A stretch of DNA of 33,442 nucleotides. Origin: Hydrogenispora ethanolica (GTDB lineage Bacteria; Bacillota; UBA4882; UBA8346). Both the position numbers and the translations under genes were made by a program. Positions 1-8,117 of the stretch are shown here, one piece after another. The first letter of the stretch is position 1. Each line of letters begins with the position of its first letter. The DNA is taken from positions 1-33,442 of the forward strand of contig NZ_SLUN01000051.1 of NCBI RefSeq assembly GCF_004340685.1, given 5' to 3'. The notes under the pieces are model-generated. The model saw only the letters and a program-made list of their open reading frames with translations, searched no databases and was not told the DNA's origin.

Positions 1-15
1 GCAATTGTTGGTGAT

Positions 16-57
16 GAACCTCGAAAAGAGGCTCCGGCTTCTTTGGTTCATTTTTTT
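16..57 (+). terminator. Rho-independent terminator of a plus-strand gene left of the window
   Basis: An 8-bp stem (25-32 with 37-44, one G-U pair, TCCG loop) sits inside an outer GAACC/GGTTC stem (16-20 with 45-49) and is followed by seven T residues at 51-57. The T tract is on the plus strand, so it would end a transcript entering from the left edge and not the minus-strand methyltransferase remnant. Confidence 0.6.
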
Positions 58-142
58 CAAGGTCCGTTTTGGGCTTGCTCATGGAACTTGGGGGGGTCGC
101 TGAATCGGCTTTTTGAGGGCGTTTTCCCCTGTTCAGCGAACC

Positions 143-756
143 CTAAGTACGAACCAAGGGTTCCCGGTACAACCCGCTGGCGATCAATTCTTGGGTGCCC
201 GGTTTAAAACTCGCAATTTCGGGGAGATGAAACTCGGGTTCATCCGGCTGGTATTTCCGGTAATATTCTTGGACTGCCTCGAAGAAAGCGCGATCTCCGC
301 CTGCAACATGATGATACTTAATGATACCGAGATATCCGGATGGAGTAAGAAGCTCATAGGTCCTTTGAAACCGGGTTTGGGGATCGACCAGTGAAAAGCC
401 GTGAACGAAACGACCAAATCAAATTTTGCAATGGGCGGTTCCCAATCTTCGAACTTTGACTCAATCACTTCCGCTTGGCAGTCTTTTAGATTCCGCTTCA
501 ATATTGCCGCCATTGCGGGGCCGGGTTCAAGCGCAACCACCTGAAGCCCCCGTCTGACAAGCTCAACTGTGGCAATACCGGTACCCGCCCCAATTTCTAA
601 AACCCGGGCATGGTTCGGGAGATTGGTCAGCTTTACCAAATCAGCGAACAAGCTTTCCGGATAACGAGGGCGGATTTCATGATAAAGCTCCGCGACTTCA
701 TTAAAGGTTAAAGCGGCCTCCGCCACCTGGCTTGACTCCTTTTCATTGTTTTGCAA
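143..756 (-). pseudogene. Class I SAM-dependent methyltransferase, frameshifted and C-terminally truncated
   Basis: The first frame carries a typical Rossmann SAM-binding start: VLEIGAGTGIATVELV (motif I) around residues 52-67, then VVALEPGPAM and FDLVVSFTAFHW. At about 387-390 the reading switches by one base. The continuation in the second frame (VDPQTRFQRTYELLTPSGYLGIIKYHHV in shortened form: VDPQTRF, YELLTPSGYLG, IIKYHH) restores family-like sequence and runs to a TAG at 143-145. A single lost G in the FHW-VDP codons explains the shift. The protein then stops before the last roughly 60 residues usual in this family (typically about 250 aa). The unshifted frame would instead end near 184 with sequence unlike the family. 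This is a decayed gene unless the shift is a sequencing error; the missing C-terminus argues for real decay. Confidence 0.75.
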
Positions 757-855
757 GATGAAGGATCCTTTCGATGATTCTTTTTGGTTCCCTTCATTTT
801 CATGATCAGTTACAGCATAAATCGCAATGAGTAACGGTCAATGACATCTTTTTGG

Positions 856-1022
856 CAACCGCTTTGAGGATAAGGGATCCGTTTGAACGGCCCAATGAGA
901 TCGTTTTGTGGATAAAAAAGATCTTTCAGTCGCTCAACAAGCTCTTTTTCGGAATAATGAGCTCTTTCTGTGACTCAATGAGCTCTTTCAGTCGCCCAAA
1001 GAGCTCATTTTTTGAATAATTG
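856..1022. repeat. Degenerate 21-bp tandem array, family 1, locus A (8 units)
   Basis: Eight consecutive units of 21 bp (one of 20) can be laid end to end. Most begin AGCTC or AGATC, followed by TTT and then either TGTGRATAA-like or CAGTCGCYCAA-like sequence. Clear units start at 898, 919, 940, 960, 981 and 1002; two weaker ones precede them. The array fills the roughly 390-bp gap between the methyltransferase remnant and the MATE gene. The rest of that gap (757-855 and 1023-1147) shows no gene or clear signal. Confidence 0.75.
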
Positions 1023-1147
1023 ATCTTGAATGAAAAATTAACAATTCTTCATGGGATCCATCGTATTCCCCTGTTCCCCTTAGCTTTTCAAAGCGGGACC
1101 ATTGATTCCGCTAAAATATTGGCCCAGATGGCCTCGGCATCTCACGT

Positions 1148-2509
1148 TTATAATCGTTGGACTGCGGCCTTTCCTCTTATATATTTTTGCCGTTTCATAT
1201 ACCAGAAATAATACGGCACCTCCACCAGCAGCATCACGCTCCAGCCGATGGCGCAGGCATAGGCCGCTCCGGCGATCCCCCATTGCGGAGTCAATAAATA
1301 AACGAAGATCACTCGCAGTCCGGTCTGGATTGCGGTTCCCAGCAAGGTAACGCTCATATTGCCCATGCCGCGGAAAAAGCCCTGAATGCCATTGGTGAAG
1401 GACGGAAATAGATAAAAAACCGCCATCAGGCTGAGATAGTCGGTGCCCAATTCGATGATCCGCTGATTTCCCGCAGTGACAAACAACCCCATCAGCGGCG
1501 TTTTCAAAGTAGCAACCACGGAACAGATCAGGACCCAGTATCCGAATTCCACCAGCAGGCCCCGCCGGAAGCCTTGGACGATCCGCTCTTGTTGCTTCGC
1601 CCCGTTATTTTGCGCTACAAAAGTGGTAATGCCCTGGGCAATGCTCTGTTGCGGGGTGAAGGCGTAATCATCCACGCGGTTGACTGCGTTAAAGGCGGCG
1701 ATCATATCGACACCCATGGGATTGATGGCTCCCTGAATCAACAGCTTGCCAACGGGCTGACAGGATTGTTGCAGCGCGGTGATACTGCCGTATTGCAGAG
1801 TTTTCCGTAACAATGGACGATCAATCCGCAACTCATCCTTTTTCAGCTGCAATAAGGGTATGTTTCGGTAAACGTAAACAATGCACAGGAGCGCCGAGGT
1901 GGCTTCGGCGATCACCGTCGTGGTCGCCGAACAGACAATGCCGAAACCCAAACCGCCGATAAAAATCAGATCCAAAACCGCATTGAGCACAGCGGAAAAC
2001 GCCAGAAATTTCAAAGGCGTTTTCGAATCGCCGACACTTTTCAGCGCCGCCGCGACGGCGTTATAGAAGTAGGTAAACGGCGTGCCCAAGAAGGTAATCC
2101 GCAAATACACGGTCGCCTGATCCAAGATCTCGTCCGGCACGCTCAAAGCCTGCAACAGCGGTTTGGCCGCCACAATCCCCAGGGCGGCCACCACCACGGA
2201 AAAGAAAAAGCCAAAGACGGTAGTCGTCGCGATCTCTTTCTTCAACATGGCCTCATTTTTGGCGCCAAAGAATTCGCTCATGAGCACCCCGGCGCCGATG
2301 CAAACGCCGGAAATGCCGAGAATCACGATATTCATCACCGGGGTGGCCGTGCCGACCGCCGCCAAGGCGTTCTTGCCGATGAACCGGCCGACGATGATCG
2401 AATCGACCGCGTTGTAGGTGAGCTGAAACAAATTGCCTAGAATCAAAGGAATTGCATAAACCAGCAAATGTTGAAGAATATTCCCTTCGGTCATGCGAAC
2501 TGTGGCCAT
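1148..2509 (-). CDS. MATE family efflux transporter
   Basis: A 453-residue polytopic membrane protein of normal MATE length with about 12 hydrophobic segments in two similar halves. The N-terminal half has PLILGNLFQLTYNAVDSIIVGRFIG, the usual MATE opening in shortened form (PLILGNLFQLTYN, DSIIVGRF), and the repeat-like PSFTNGIQGFFRGMG lies in the second half. The family exports cationic drugs, toxins or metabolites using a Na+ or H+ gradient across the inner membrane. It most resembles the DinF/NorM-like branch common in Bacillota. The ATG is preceded by AAGGAAC at suitable spacing. Its substrate cannot be told. The neighbouring amidohydrolase is on the same strand 181 bp upstream, so co-transcription is possible but not shown. 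Confidence 0.93.
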   Translation of the reverse strand: MATVRMTEGNILQHLLVYAIPLILGNLFQLTYNAVDSIIVGRFIGKNALAAVGTATPVMNIVILGISGVCIGAGVLMSEFFGAKNEAMLKKEIATTTVFGFFFSVVVAALGIVAAKPLLQALSVPDEILDQATVYLRITFLGTPFTYFYNAVAAALKSVGDSKTPLKFLAFSAVLNAVLDLIFIGGLGFGIVCSATTTVIAEATSALLCIVYVYRNIPLLQLKKDELRIDRPLLRKTLQYGSITALQQSCQPVGKLLIQGAINPMGVDMIAAFNAVNRVDDYAFTPQQSIAQGITTFVAQNNGAKQQERIVQGFRRGLLVEFGYWVLICSVVATLKTPLMGLFVTAGNQRIIELGTDYLSLMAVFYLFPSFTNGIQGFFRGMGNMSVTLLGTAIQTGLRVIFVYLLTPQWGIAGAAYACAIGWSVMLLVEVPYYFWYMKRQKYIRGKAAVQRL

Positions 2510-2689
2510 CGTGATGTTCCTTTGTATCGGGTTTGAAAACGAACCTTTTCATGAAGATACCTATCTGTTTTGCATCCCCGAGCCGTTGTGGATTGTATTC
2601 AAAGAATTGACATTCGGCTGCAACTTTGCATCAAGACTGAACCCGCCTACCGGCTTCTGTTGCATAGCGTTCATCCGCTCGAGTCCCTG

Positions 2690-3502
2690 TCAAAGACCAA
2701 GATTATAAATCCGGTTGGCGTTGTCAAAAAACACTTTGTCATGATGCTTCGCCGGAATGAGATGCGCGACAAACTCAATATAATTGGCGATATTCGCCAG
2801 CGGCCAATCCGTGCCGTACATCAGGCGGTCATAGTTATCCAGGTATTCGAGCCAGGTTTTTAAGAAGTCAATATAGCCGTGCTTTTTTGCGAAAAAATCC
2901 GGCATGCTGTCGATCCGGCCTTCCAAGATTCCCGAAAGGTCGGCGGCCACGTTTTCATTCTTCTCCATTACCGCGACGGCGTCCACCAGCCAGGGATTGC
3001 CGATATGGCACATCACGAACTGAACCTGCGGATAGCGCACCGCGGCCTCGTCCAAGACCAGGGGATGGCTGTATTTCAACAGGGCATTGCTGGTGGCTGT
3101 CATCCCGGTATGGACGGCCACCGGTTTTTGATACTCCATTGCCAGCTGATAAAACGGGTCGACCACCGCATCGTAAATAAAAAAATTATTGTAGCCGGGA
3201 TATAGCTTAATGCCCACACAATTCTCTCGTTGCAGATGTTTTTCCACCAAATCGGCCTGCCGCACTATCTCTTCCGCTTGAAAACAAGTGCTGTCCAGCC
3301 CGACGCAATAGCTGAGATCGTCAGGGTAATTGTGCTCGCTCAACTGCAGACTACGGTTGCCCATGACCACGCCATGAACGATGTCATGGGCGGCATATTC
3401 TTTTTTCAAATGGATAACGGTATTTTGATGGCCCGCCGATTCCGCGATCTGGTCAAAGTAAGGCTCCTGGCAGAAGTGGATGTGCGCATCGATAATCTTC
3501 AT
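2690..3502 (-). CDS. Amidohydrolase (amidohydrolase-2, TIM-barrel metal-dependent hydrolase)
   Basis: This 270-residue protein opens with IIDAHIHF, giving the two metal-binding His residues of the barrel's first strand. It continues with GIKLYPGY, AVHTGMT, MCHIGNPW and ends with MYGTDWPLAN, whose Asp is the last metal/catalytic ligand. This order is that of the amidohydrolase-2 family (PF04909), which includes aminocarboxymuconate-semialdehyde decarboxylase-like and lactone/amide hydrolases. No signal peptide is present, so it acts in the cytoplasm. The start ATG follows a GGAAGGACG element. The substrate is unknown, since family members share the fold but not the reaction. Confidence 0.9.
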   Translation of the reverse strand: MKIIDAHIHFCQEPYFDQIAESAGHQNTVIHLKKEYAAHDIVHGVVMGNRSLQLSEHNYPDDLSYCVGLDSTCFQAEEIVRQADLVEKHLQRENCVGIKLYPGYNNFFIYDAVVDPFYQLAMEYQKPVAVHTGMTATSNALLKYSHPLVLDEAAVRYPQVQFVMCHIGNPWLVDAVAVMEKNENVAADLSGILEGRIDSMPDFFAKKHGYIDFLKTWLEYLDNYDRLMYGTDWPLANIANYIEFVAHLIPAKHHDKVFFDNANRIYNLGL

Positions 3503-3899
3503 GAGGCATTCGTCCTTCCTCGGCTACTTTCTTAAATGTCTATTATTTCCGGCCTGCGTTATCCGCAGCCTGTTTTTTGGCGAGTCACACTTTATTCTTT
3601 ATCATACCATCAGAAGCGTGATTAAACAGCAACATCTTTGCGATATCGGATGAAATCCGATTGCCAATTCCATATCATGATCTTTGGCAGAAAAAAGGCT
3701 TTCTATTTCCGATAATCCGCCGGGGTATCACGGACCGGAAAACAGCGAATTTATATAAGTTGAAATAAATTTTTTGAATAAGCTTTTCTATCCGTAAAGC
3801 ATGGCTGGAAAAGGACAAACCGCGGTATTTATTTCAACTTATGAATCAAGGAAATACGTTGCAATGATTTTGAAGGTACCAAAACTTATTGCAACATAT
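3503..3899. other. Non-coding gap with a long inverted repeat
   Basis: No credible gene is present. The plus-strand open frame starting at 3801 is antisense to the DUF1801 gene and has no ribosome binding site. The only clear structure is a perfect 16-bp inverted repeat, listed separately. Confidence 0.6.
3755..3842. repeat. Perfect 16-bp inverted repeat with 56-bp spacer
   Basis: ATAAGTTGAAATAAAT at 3755-3770 is exactly reverse-complemented at 3827-3842. The arms are AT-rich and the spacer holds no gene. The layout fits the ends of a very small element or an operator pair. No T tract follows in either direction, so it is not a standard terminator. Confidence 0.7.
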
Positions 3900-4289
3900 T
3901 TAGCGCCTCTTTTTTCCTCTATTTTCCGCTTGCCCGCGATTTTCAGCGACTCTGAAGGCGACAATTTCACGTATCAACTCATAAGGCAGCGGTTTGCCGA
4001 TGGGAAACTGTACCGCCCCTTTGGAGTTTTTATACTCCGACAACCTGTCCTTGAATGCGGCGATGCCGCTCGTACCCGGATAAAATCCGATATGATTTTT
4101 ATGAGCCGCAAAATGCACCAGATTTCCGTGAAAAACAAAAGTCGGCATCTGCCAGCTGATCTTCTCTGCCGCATCCGGCGCCGCCTCGTGGATGACTTTC
4201 CGCAACGAAGCGAGGCTTTCCCGGACTTCGGAAGGAAACTGCCGAATGTATTCGTCAATGGTCGTTACGGGAAAATCGTTTTCTGCCAT
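3900..4289 (-). CDS. DUF1801 / YdhG-like protein
   Basis: I start the gene at the ATG at 4287-4289 because GGGGAGGAG lies just before it; a longer frame to 4319 would place that ribosome binding site inside the coding region. The 129-residue product reads TIDEYIRQFPSEVRESLASLRKVI, shortened here to TIDEYIRQF and LASLRKVIHEAAPDAAEKISW, then MPTFVFHGNLVHFAAHKNHIGFYPG and ends with a basic tail. This is the DUF1801 pattern shared with YdhG-type proteins, which fold like frataxin and have been linked to iron handling in Bacillus. It is small, soluble and cytoplasmic. The function here is inferred only from the family. Confidence 0.88.
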   Translation of the reverse strand: MAENDFPVTTIDEYIRQFPSEVRESLASLRKVIHEAAPDAAEKISWQMPTFVFHGNLVHFAAHKNHIGFYPGTSGIAAFKDRLSEYKNSKGAVQFPIGKPLPYELIREIVAFRVAENRGQAENRGKKRR

Positions 4290-4472
4290 GGTTTCTCCTC
4301 CCCATGCCTTTTCGGGCACTCTTTTTGAGCCCTGGATTTTTTCGCTTTCGGTTTAAGCATGCCCCATACGGGCGTTTTTTTCACATCGTTCGCCGATCTC
4401 TTCTAACTTCATCTTTATTGTACAGGATTTCATCCTGCTTTGCAGAACATTATTGGGGATTGTCAAATCGAA

Positions 4473-4577
4473 CTATATGCAACGACATTATTTGAATCCC
4501 ATGATTTGCGAAAAACGGTGAAGTGTTCGTTATTTTCGCAAATCATATACACTAAGGATTCATGTCGTTGCATATAG
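4473..4577. repeat. 105-bp nested palindrome (REP/MITE-like)
   Basis: The outer arms are a perfect 16-bp inverted repeat, CTATATGCAACGACAT at 4473-4488 against 4562-4577. Nested inside is a second perfect 14-bp pair, ATGATTTGCGAAAA at 4501-4514 against 4533-4546. A GAATCC motif follows the outer left arm and has its complement GGATTC just before the outer right arm. The symmetry ends sharply at both outer edges. No gene lies inside. It occupies the gap between the DUF1801 and GNAT genes; the rest of that gap shows nothing clear. Confidence 0.8.
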
Positions 4578-4769
4578 AACGGCGGTCGCTCACATCCGAA
4601 ACTGAGCGATGAGTTGACCCGATGAGCGGCGGCAATCCATATCATCCAAACGATAGCGTCTTGTCTACCGTTCAGTTCCAACCGATAACACCGCTAGAAT
4701 CAAAAAATTTTCAATCTCGCCTGAACACGGTAGGGTTCAGCATTCTCCGAAACAGCTGAGGTGATTGAT

Positions 4770-5321
4770 TTGCCGGAAATGGAGACCTACAGGCTCGTCA
4801 TTCGCAGATTTAAAGCGGATGACTGGCAAGATTTACATGAATATCTTTCCCAGGAAGCGGTGGTTCGCTTTGAGCCCTATCCGGCTTATAACGAAGCGGC
4901 TTGTAAACAAGAAGCCTTCAAGCGTTCGCAAAGCGACTCCTTTTGGGCGGTTTGCCTGAAAGGGCAACCTAAATTAATTGGCAATCTCTATTTCCAACGT
5001 CAAGAGCCCCCGGAATTTCGCACCTGGGAGCTGGGCTACGTTTTTAATCCGCAATATTACGGGAAAGGATATGCGACCGAAAGTTGCCGCAGAATTTTGG
5101 ATTACGGCTTTCAGGAGTTGCAGGCGTACCGGATCATTGCGATGTGCAACCCCGAAAACGTTGCATCATGGCAGCTATTAGAACGTTTGGGCATGCGCAG
5201 GGAAGGACATCTGCGCAAAAATATCTTTTTTAAATATGACCCCAATGGCCAACCGATTTGGAACGATACCTATGAGTATGCGCTGCTCTCCGAGGAATGG
5301 GCCCATCATTCAAGGGACTGA
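4770..5321 (+). CDS. GNAT family N-acetyltransferase (RimJ/RimL type)
   Basis: About 183 residues. The N-terminus METYRLVIRRFKADD is the usual RimJ/RimL opening (ETxRLxLRxxxxxD). ELGYVFNPQYYGKGYATES contains the acetyl-CoA pyrophosphate-binding motif A (QxxGxGYA), and NVASWQLLERLGMRREG is the typical C-terminal motif (N-x2-S-x3-LE+LGF). I prefer the TTG start at 4770 because AGGTGA lies 5-7 bases before it; a GTG at 4761 overlaps that element and an ATG at 4779 is also possible. Members acetylate N-terminal amines of ribosomal proteins or small amines such as antibiotics, and the target cannot be read here. It stands alone on the plus strand and ends at a strong terminator. Confidence 0.92.
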   Translation: MPEMETYRLVIRRFKADDWQDLHEYLSQEAVVRFEPYPAYNEAACKQEAFKRSQSDSFWAVCLKGQPKLIGNLYFQRQEPPEFRTWELGYVFNPQYYGKGYATESCRRILDYGFQELQAYRIIAMCNPENVASWQLLERLGMRREGHLRKNIFFKYDPNGQPIWNDTYEYALLSEEWAHHSRD

Positions 5322-5349
5322 TCCCGGTCATTTTCATCATTATTTACCA

Positions 5350-5380
5350 AGACCCCCGGCTCTCCAACCGGGGGTCTTTT
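5350..5380 (+). terminator. Rho-independent terminator of the GNAT gene
   Basis: A perfect 10-bp stem AGACCCCCGG (5350-5359) with CCGGGGGTCT (5368-5377), an 8-base loop and a run of T at 5377-5380. It lies 28 bases after the GNAT stop codon, in the space before the convergent flavodiiron gene. Confidence 0.85.
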
Positions 5381-5437
5381 GATGCACTATTTTCCTTGAA
5401 AAAACGAATTATTCTAAATTTGCACAAGCGCCGCGCC

Positions 5438-6652
5438 TCAGCCCAACTGCCGGACAGAGGCGCAAATCGCCTCGGCCAGCTGGTCCAAGGCCGGTTCCTG
5501 CTCCGGTTTCATGGCGGAGTTGATCTCGAAAGGCGGAGCGATGATCTCCATGTTCTTCATGCCTTCCACCAGCCCCCGCAGCGCCTTGACCACCACCCCC
5601 GGAGCCCAGGTATAATTGCCGACCAGCGCCACTTGGCGGTTTTGCAACTGCAGACCGGCCATATCCCGGAGCAGCGCTTCCATGACAAAATACAAGCCCA
5701 TGTTATAGGTGGGGGCGCCGAAGACGAGGTGGCTGTATTTCCAGGCGTCCGCGATAATGTAAGACGGATGGGTCTTGGATACGTCGTACATCCGCAGGTC
5801 GGAAAGGCCTTTCTGGGACAGCTTGGCGGCCAGCACATTCATGGCATTTTCGGTATTGCCGTACATCGAGGCATAGATGAGCACGACGCCGTTTTTCTCC
5901 GGCAAATATTTGCTCCAATGATCGTACTTGTCCAGGATATAGGAGAGATTCGAACGCCAAACCGGCCCGTGCAGCGGGCAGATCATCCGGATCTCCACCC
6001 CGCTCAACTTTTGCAGCGCCGTCTGGACCTGCATGCCGTATTTGCCCACAATGTTGGCGTAATAACGCCGGGCCTCCTCCAAATAGACGGCTTCAAAGTC
6101 GGCCTGGTCGCTGAATAAGTTGCCGGATAAGGCGCCGAAGGTACCGAAGGCATCCGCCGAAAACAGAATCCGCTCGCTTTGCTCGTAAGTGAGCATGACT
6201 TCCGGCCAATGAACCATGGGCGCGAAAAAGAATTTCAGAGTATGCCGGCCCAGGCTGAGCTCATCGCCTTCCTGGACGGCGTAAAAGTTCTTTTGGAGCG
6301 GGGCCTGGTAAAACTGTCCGATGAATTGAAAGGTCTTTTTGTTGCCGACGATCTTGACTTCGGGGTAGCGCCGGACCAGTTCTTCGATGTTGGCGCAGTG
6401 ATCCGGTTCCATATGGTTGATGACCAGGTAATCAAGCTGCCGGCCATTCAGGACATGCGTGATATTCTCCAGAAACAGCGCGCTGATGGCGGAATCCACC
6501 GTGTCCATGAGCGCGGTCTTTTCATCCATGATCAAATAAGAATTGTAAGCAACTCCATGGGGCAGGGGAAACATATTTTCGAACCGTTCCAGCCGGCGGT
6601 CATTGCCGCCCACCCAAAAAATCTGCGGGGTGACTTCTTGTACACAATGCAT
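5438..6652 (-). CDS. Flavodiiron protein (FprA/A-type flavoprotein)
   Basis: A 404-residue protein of standard length for flavodiiron proteins. The N-terminal metallo-beta-lactamase-like domain (about 1-250) has the diiron ligands H80-x-E82-x-D84-H85, H148 in MVHWPEV, D167 in SADAFG and H228 in PLHGPVW. The C-terminal flavodoxin domain (about 255-400) has the FMN phosphate loop YASMYGNTE and the later GAPTYN and GNYTWAPG segments. Such proteins reduce O2 to water or NO to N2O in the cytoplasm with electrons from rubredoxin or coenzyme F420, protecting anaerobes. No rubredoxin is encoded nearby. The ATG follows AAGGAGG, and a good promoter lies about 70 bases upstream. It suggests an anaerobic or micro-oxic host. 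Confidence 0.95.
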   Translation of the reverse strand: MHCVQEVTPQIFWVGGNDRRLERFENMFPLPHGVAYNSYLIMDEKTALMDTVDSAISALFLENITHVLNGRQLDYLVINHMEPDHCANIEELVRRYPEVKIVGNKKTFQFIGQFYQAPLQKNFYAVQEGDELSLGRHTLKFFFAPMVHWPEVMLTYEQSERILFSADAFGTFGALSGNLFSDQADFEAVYLEEARRYYANIVGKYGMQVQTALQKLSGVEIRMICPLHGPVWRSNLSYILDKYDHWSKYLPEKNGVVLIYASMYGNTENAMNVLAAKLSQKGLSDLRMYDVSKTHPSYIIADAWKYSHLVFGAPTYNMGLYFVMEALLRDMAGLQLQNRQVALVGNYTWAPGVVVKALRGLVEGMKNMEIIAPPFEINSAMKPEQEPALDQLAEAICASVRQLG

Positions 6653-6717
6653 GGTCCATCCTCCTTGGCGCCTCGAATTATGCGGTGGAGACGATAACTT
6701 CTTGATTTTAATAGATT

Positions 6718-6746
6718 ATTATAGCATAAGAATGGCTTTTTTCCAA
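6718..6746 (-). promoter_or_regulatory. Sigma-A-like promoter of the flavodiiron gene
   Basis: Read on the minus strand, TTGGAA (6741-6746) and a perfect TATAAT (6718-6723) are separated by 17 bases. The start codon is at 6652, giving a 5' leader of roughly 60 bases. The rest of the 6653-6999 gap contains no convincing gene. Confidence 0.75.
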
Positions 6747-6999
6747 CCTGGTTCGACATGCGGCCAGAGAATGGGAACGAGTGAAAGTAGCTCTTGAACC
6801 GCGATTGGGTAGACCCCCACCCTTCGCCAGTTTCCGCTCATCTCCCGGGGCAGTTCCCCTCAAAGTTCGGGATACATGGCAATTGCTGTTTTTGATTAAG
6901 GGTCCCAGTGATGAAGGAATCTCCGGCCGGTAGATAGCGGTCTGCCCCACTCCGGCAGCAAAGGCCGATCACCACAGTTTCCGGTTCGCAAGCAAGTGA

Positions 7000-7869
7000 T
7001 CAGGCGTTGATAAAAATCATTTCTTCACAATACGCTGTGTAAGGTCTTAATCGCTCATAGTTTCTTGAAAAGCTGAGCCGCGGATCGAGTTGTTTTATCA
7101 ATGTATCGGTAGACTTTTCATTCATTTTCCGGCATAGGATCCTCGTGTCGATTCCCAGGATTTTGCACGCTTCCAAGGTGGGACAAAAATTTTGGGAATG
7201 AAAAACAATTTCTCGATCGGATTTTTTTATTATCGGCGCTTGTTCCTCGGAAATTCCAAACTTCGCCAACAAAAGCTGGTAGCCGGAATTCAATATATCT
7301 TGCCGGTCGATGAATTGAAAATCGTTGCGATTCTCATGAAACCATTTCACTCGCTTCTGCGTTGATTCCGCGTTCAAGCGGCAGAGTTTGTCATCATCAG
7401 CACCTCGTAATTTTTTAAGCTCCGCTCGGACATCCGCGCGGTATAAAATGGAGCATTCATCGTTCAGGACACCGGCTTCGGTTTTTATTTCGGCTTGCGC
7501 CTTTTCAAACAATTCCCGGCAATGTAGAGCGATCCTCTTCCTTCCCTGGGCCATTGCTTCCTTTATCGAATATCCGTAAGCAATATGCGATATTTTTGAC
7601 CAAACTATCGCGGTAGCGCACATCGGGCACGGCTCATGCGTCGCGATCATGATGCATCCCGTCAGATCCCTCCCCAATCTTTGAGACGCGGCTTTGATCG
7701 CGTTCATTTCCGCGTGCGACGTGGGGTCGCTTTGATCATTCTCTGTATCATGGGCAGTTGATACAACTTGGCCATCCTTGATGATAACGGCGCCAAAACC
7801 ATGATTCCCTTCGCGCAAACTAATCCTTGCCTCGTCGAGAGCCATTCTCATATAGCGATTCAGTTCCAT
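7000..7869 (-). CDS. Zinc-dependent nucleoside/nucleotide deaminase with an uncharacterised C-terminal half
   Basis: The first 130 residues form a cytidine-deaminase-fold domain: SHAEMNAI carries the zinc His52 and catalytic Glu54, and HEPCPMCATAI carries Cys81 and Cys84. This is the tRNA-adenosine/guanine/cytosine deaminase class (dCMP_cyt_deam). Normal members are about 150-160 aa, whereas this one is 289. The extra half includes NFCPTLEACKILGIDTRILC and RPYTAYCEEMIF, with several Cys residues. That pattern recalls L-2-amino-thiazoline-4-carboxylate-hydrolase-like domains, but I am not sure. The ATG is preceded by CGGAGG. The substrate is unknown, and the gene is apparently monocistronic. 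Confidence 0.88.
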   Translation of the reverse strand: MELNRYMRMALDEARISLREGNHGFGAVIIKDGQVVSTAHDTENDQSDPTSHAEMNAIKAASQRLGRDLTGCIMIATHEPCPMCATAIVWSKISHIAYGYSIKEAMAQGRKRIALHCRELFEKAQAEIKTEAGVLNDECSILYRADVRAELKKLRGADDDKLCRLNAESTQKRVKWFHENRNDFQFIDRQDILNSGYQLLLAKFGISEEQAPIIKKSDREIVFHSQNFCPTLEACKILGIDTRILCRKMNEKSTDTLIKQLDPRLSFSRNYERLRPYTAYCEEMIFINA

Positions 7870-7899
7870 TCCAATTCCTCCGGGAAAAAGCTAAATATC

Positions 7900-7928
7900 A
7901 TTATAGAATATCACATCTTTTTCCAAAA
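7900..7928 (-). promoter_or_regulatory. Probable promoter of the deaminase gene
   Basis: On the minus strand a perfect TATAAT (7900-7905) lies about 30 bases before the ATG. The -35 is weak: TTTTGG at 17-bp spacing or TTGGAA at 15-bp spacing. Confidence 0.5.
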
Positions 7929-8049
7929 ATCATCGATTAATCGCGCCATCCTTAGCCAAATTATGAATCAGACCGGTCCAAAATAAGATGCAGGTCGAGG
8001 TTTGAAAGCCTGACGTTCCCCCGGCATCAAGGGAACTGCTAAAATATAG

Positions 8050-8112
8050 GATATAGGAATTCGTGAATCGAGCTCTTTTTTAAAACAACAGGCACTCTTC
8101 TGAAGCTCAAAA
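8050..8112. repeat. Short degenerate 21-bp array, family 1, locus B (about 3 units)
   Basis: Units at 8050-8070, 8071-8091 and 8092-8112 follow a 21-bp period. They share GTGAATCG, AGCTCTTTTTT and CTCTTCTGAAGCTCAA elements with the arrays at 856-1022 and 33153-33362. This locus is much more decayed than the other two. It lies just upstream of the doubtful ORF at 8118. Confidence 0.5.
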
Positions 8113-8117
8113 AACAA

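Noticed and set aside
3801..4328. Plus-strand open frame of 175 codons opposite DUF1801
   Set aside because: No ribosome binding site; the opposite strand has a strong one and a recognised family.
5297..6118. Plus-strand open frame across the GNAT terminator and the flavodiiron gene
   Set aside because: It runs through a strong terminator and is antisense to conserved diiron and FMN motifs.
6760..6999. Riboswitch or T-box leader before the flavodiiron gene
   Set aside because: The region lies upstream of the promoter at 6718-6746 and matches no riboswitch core I can name.
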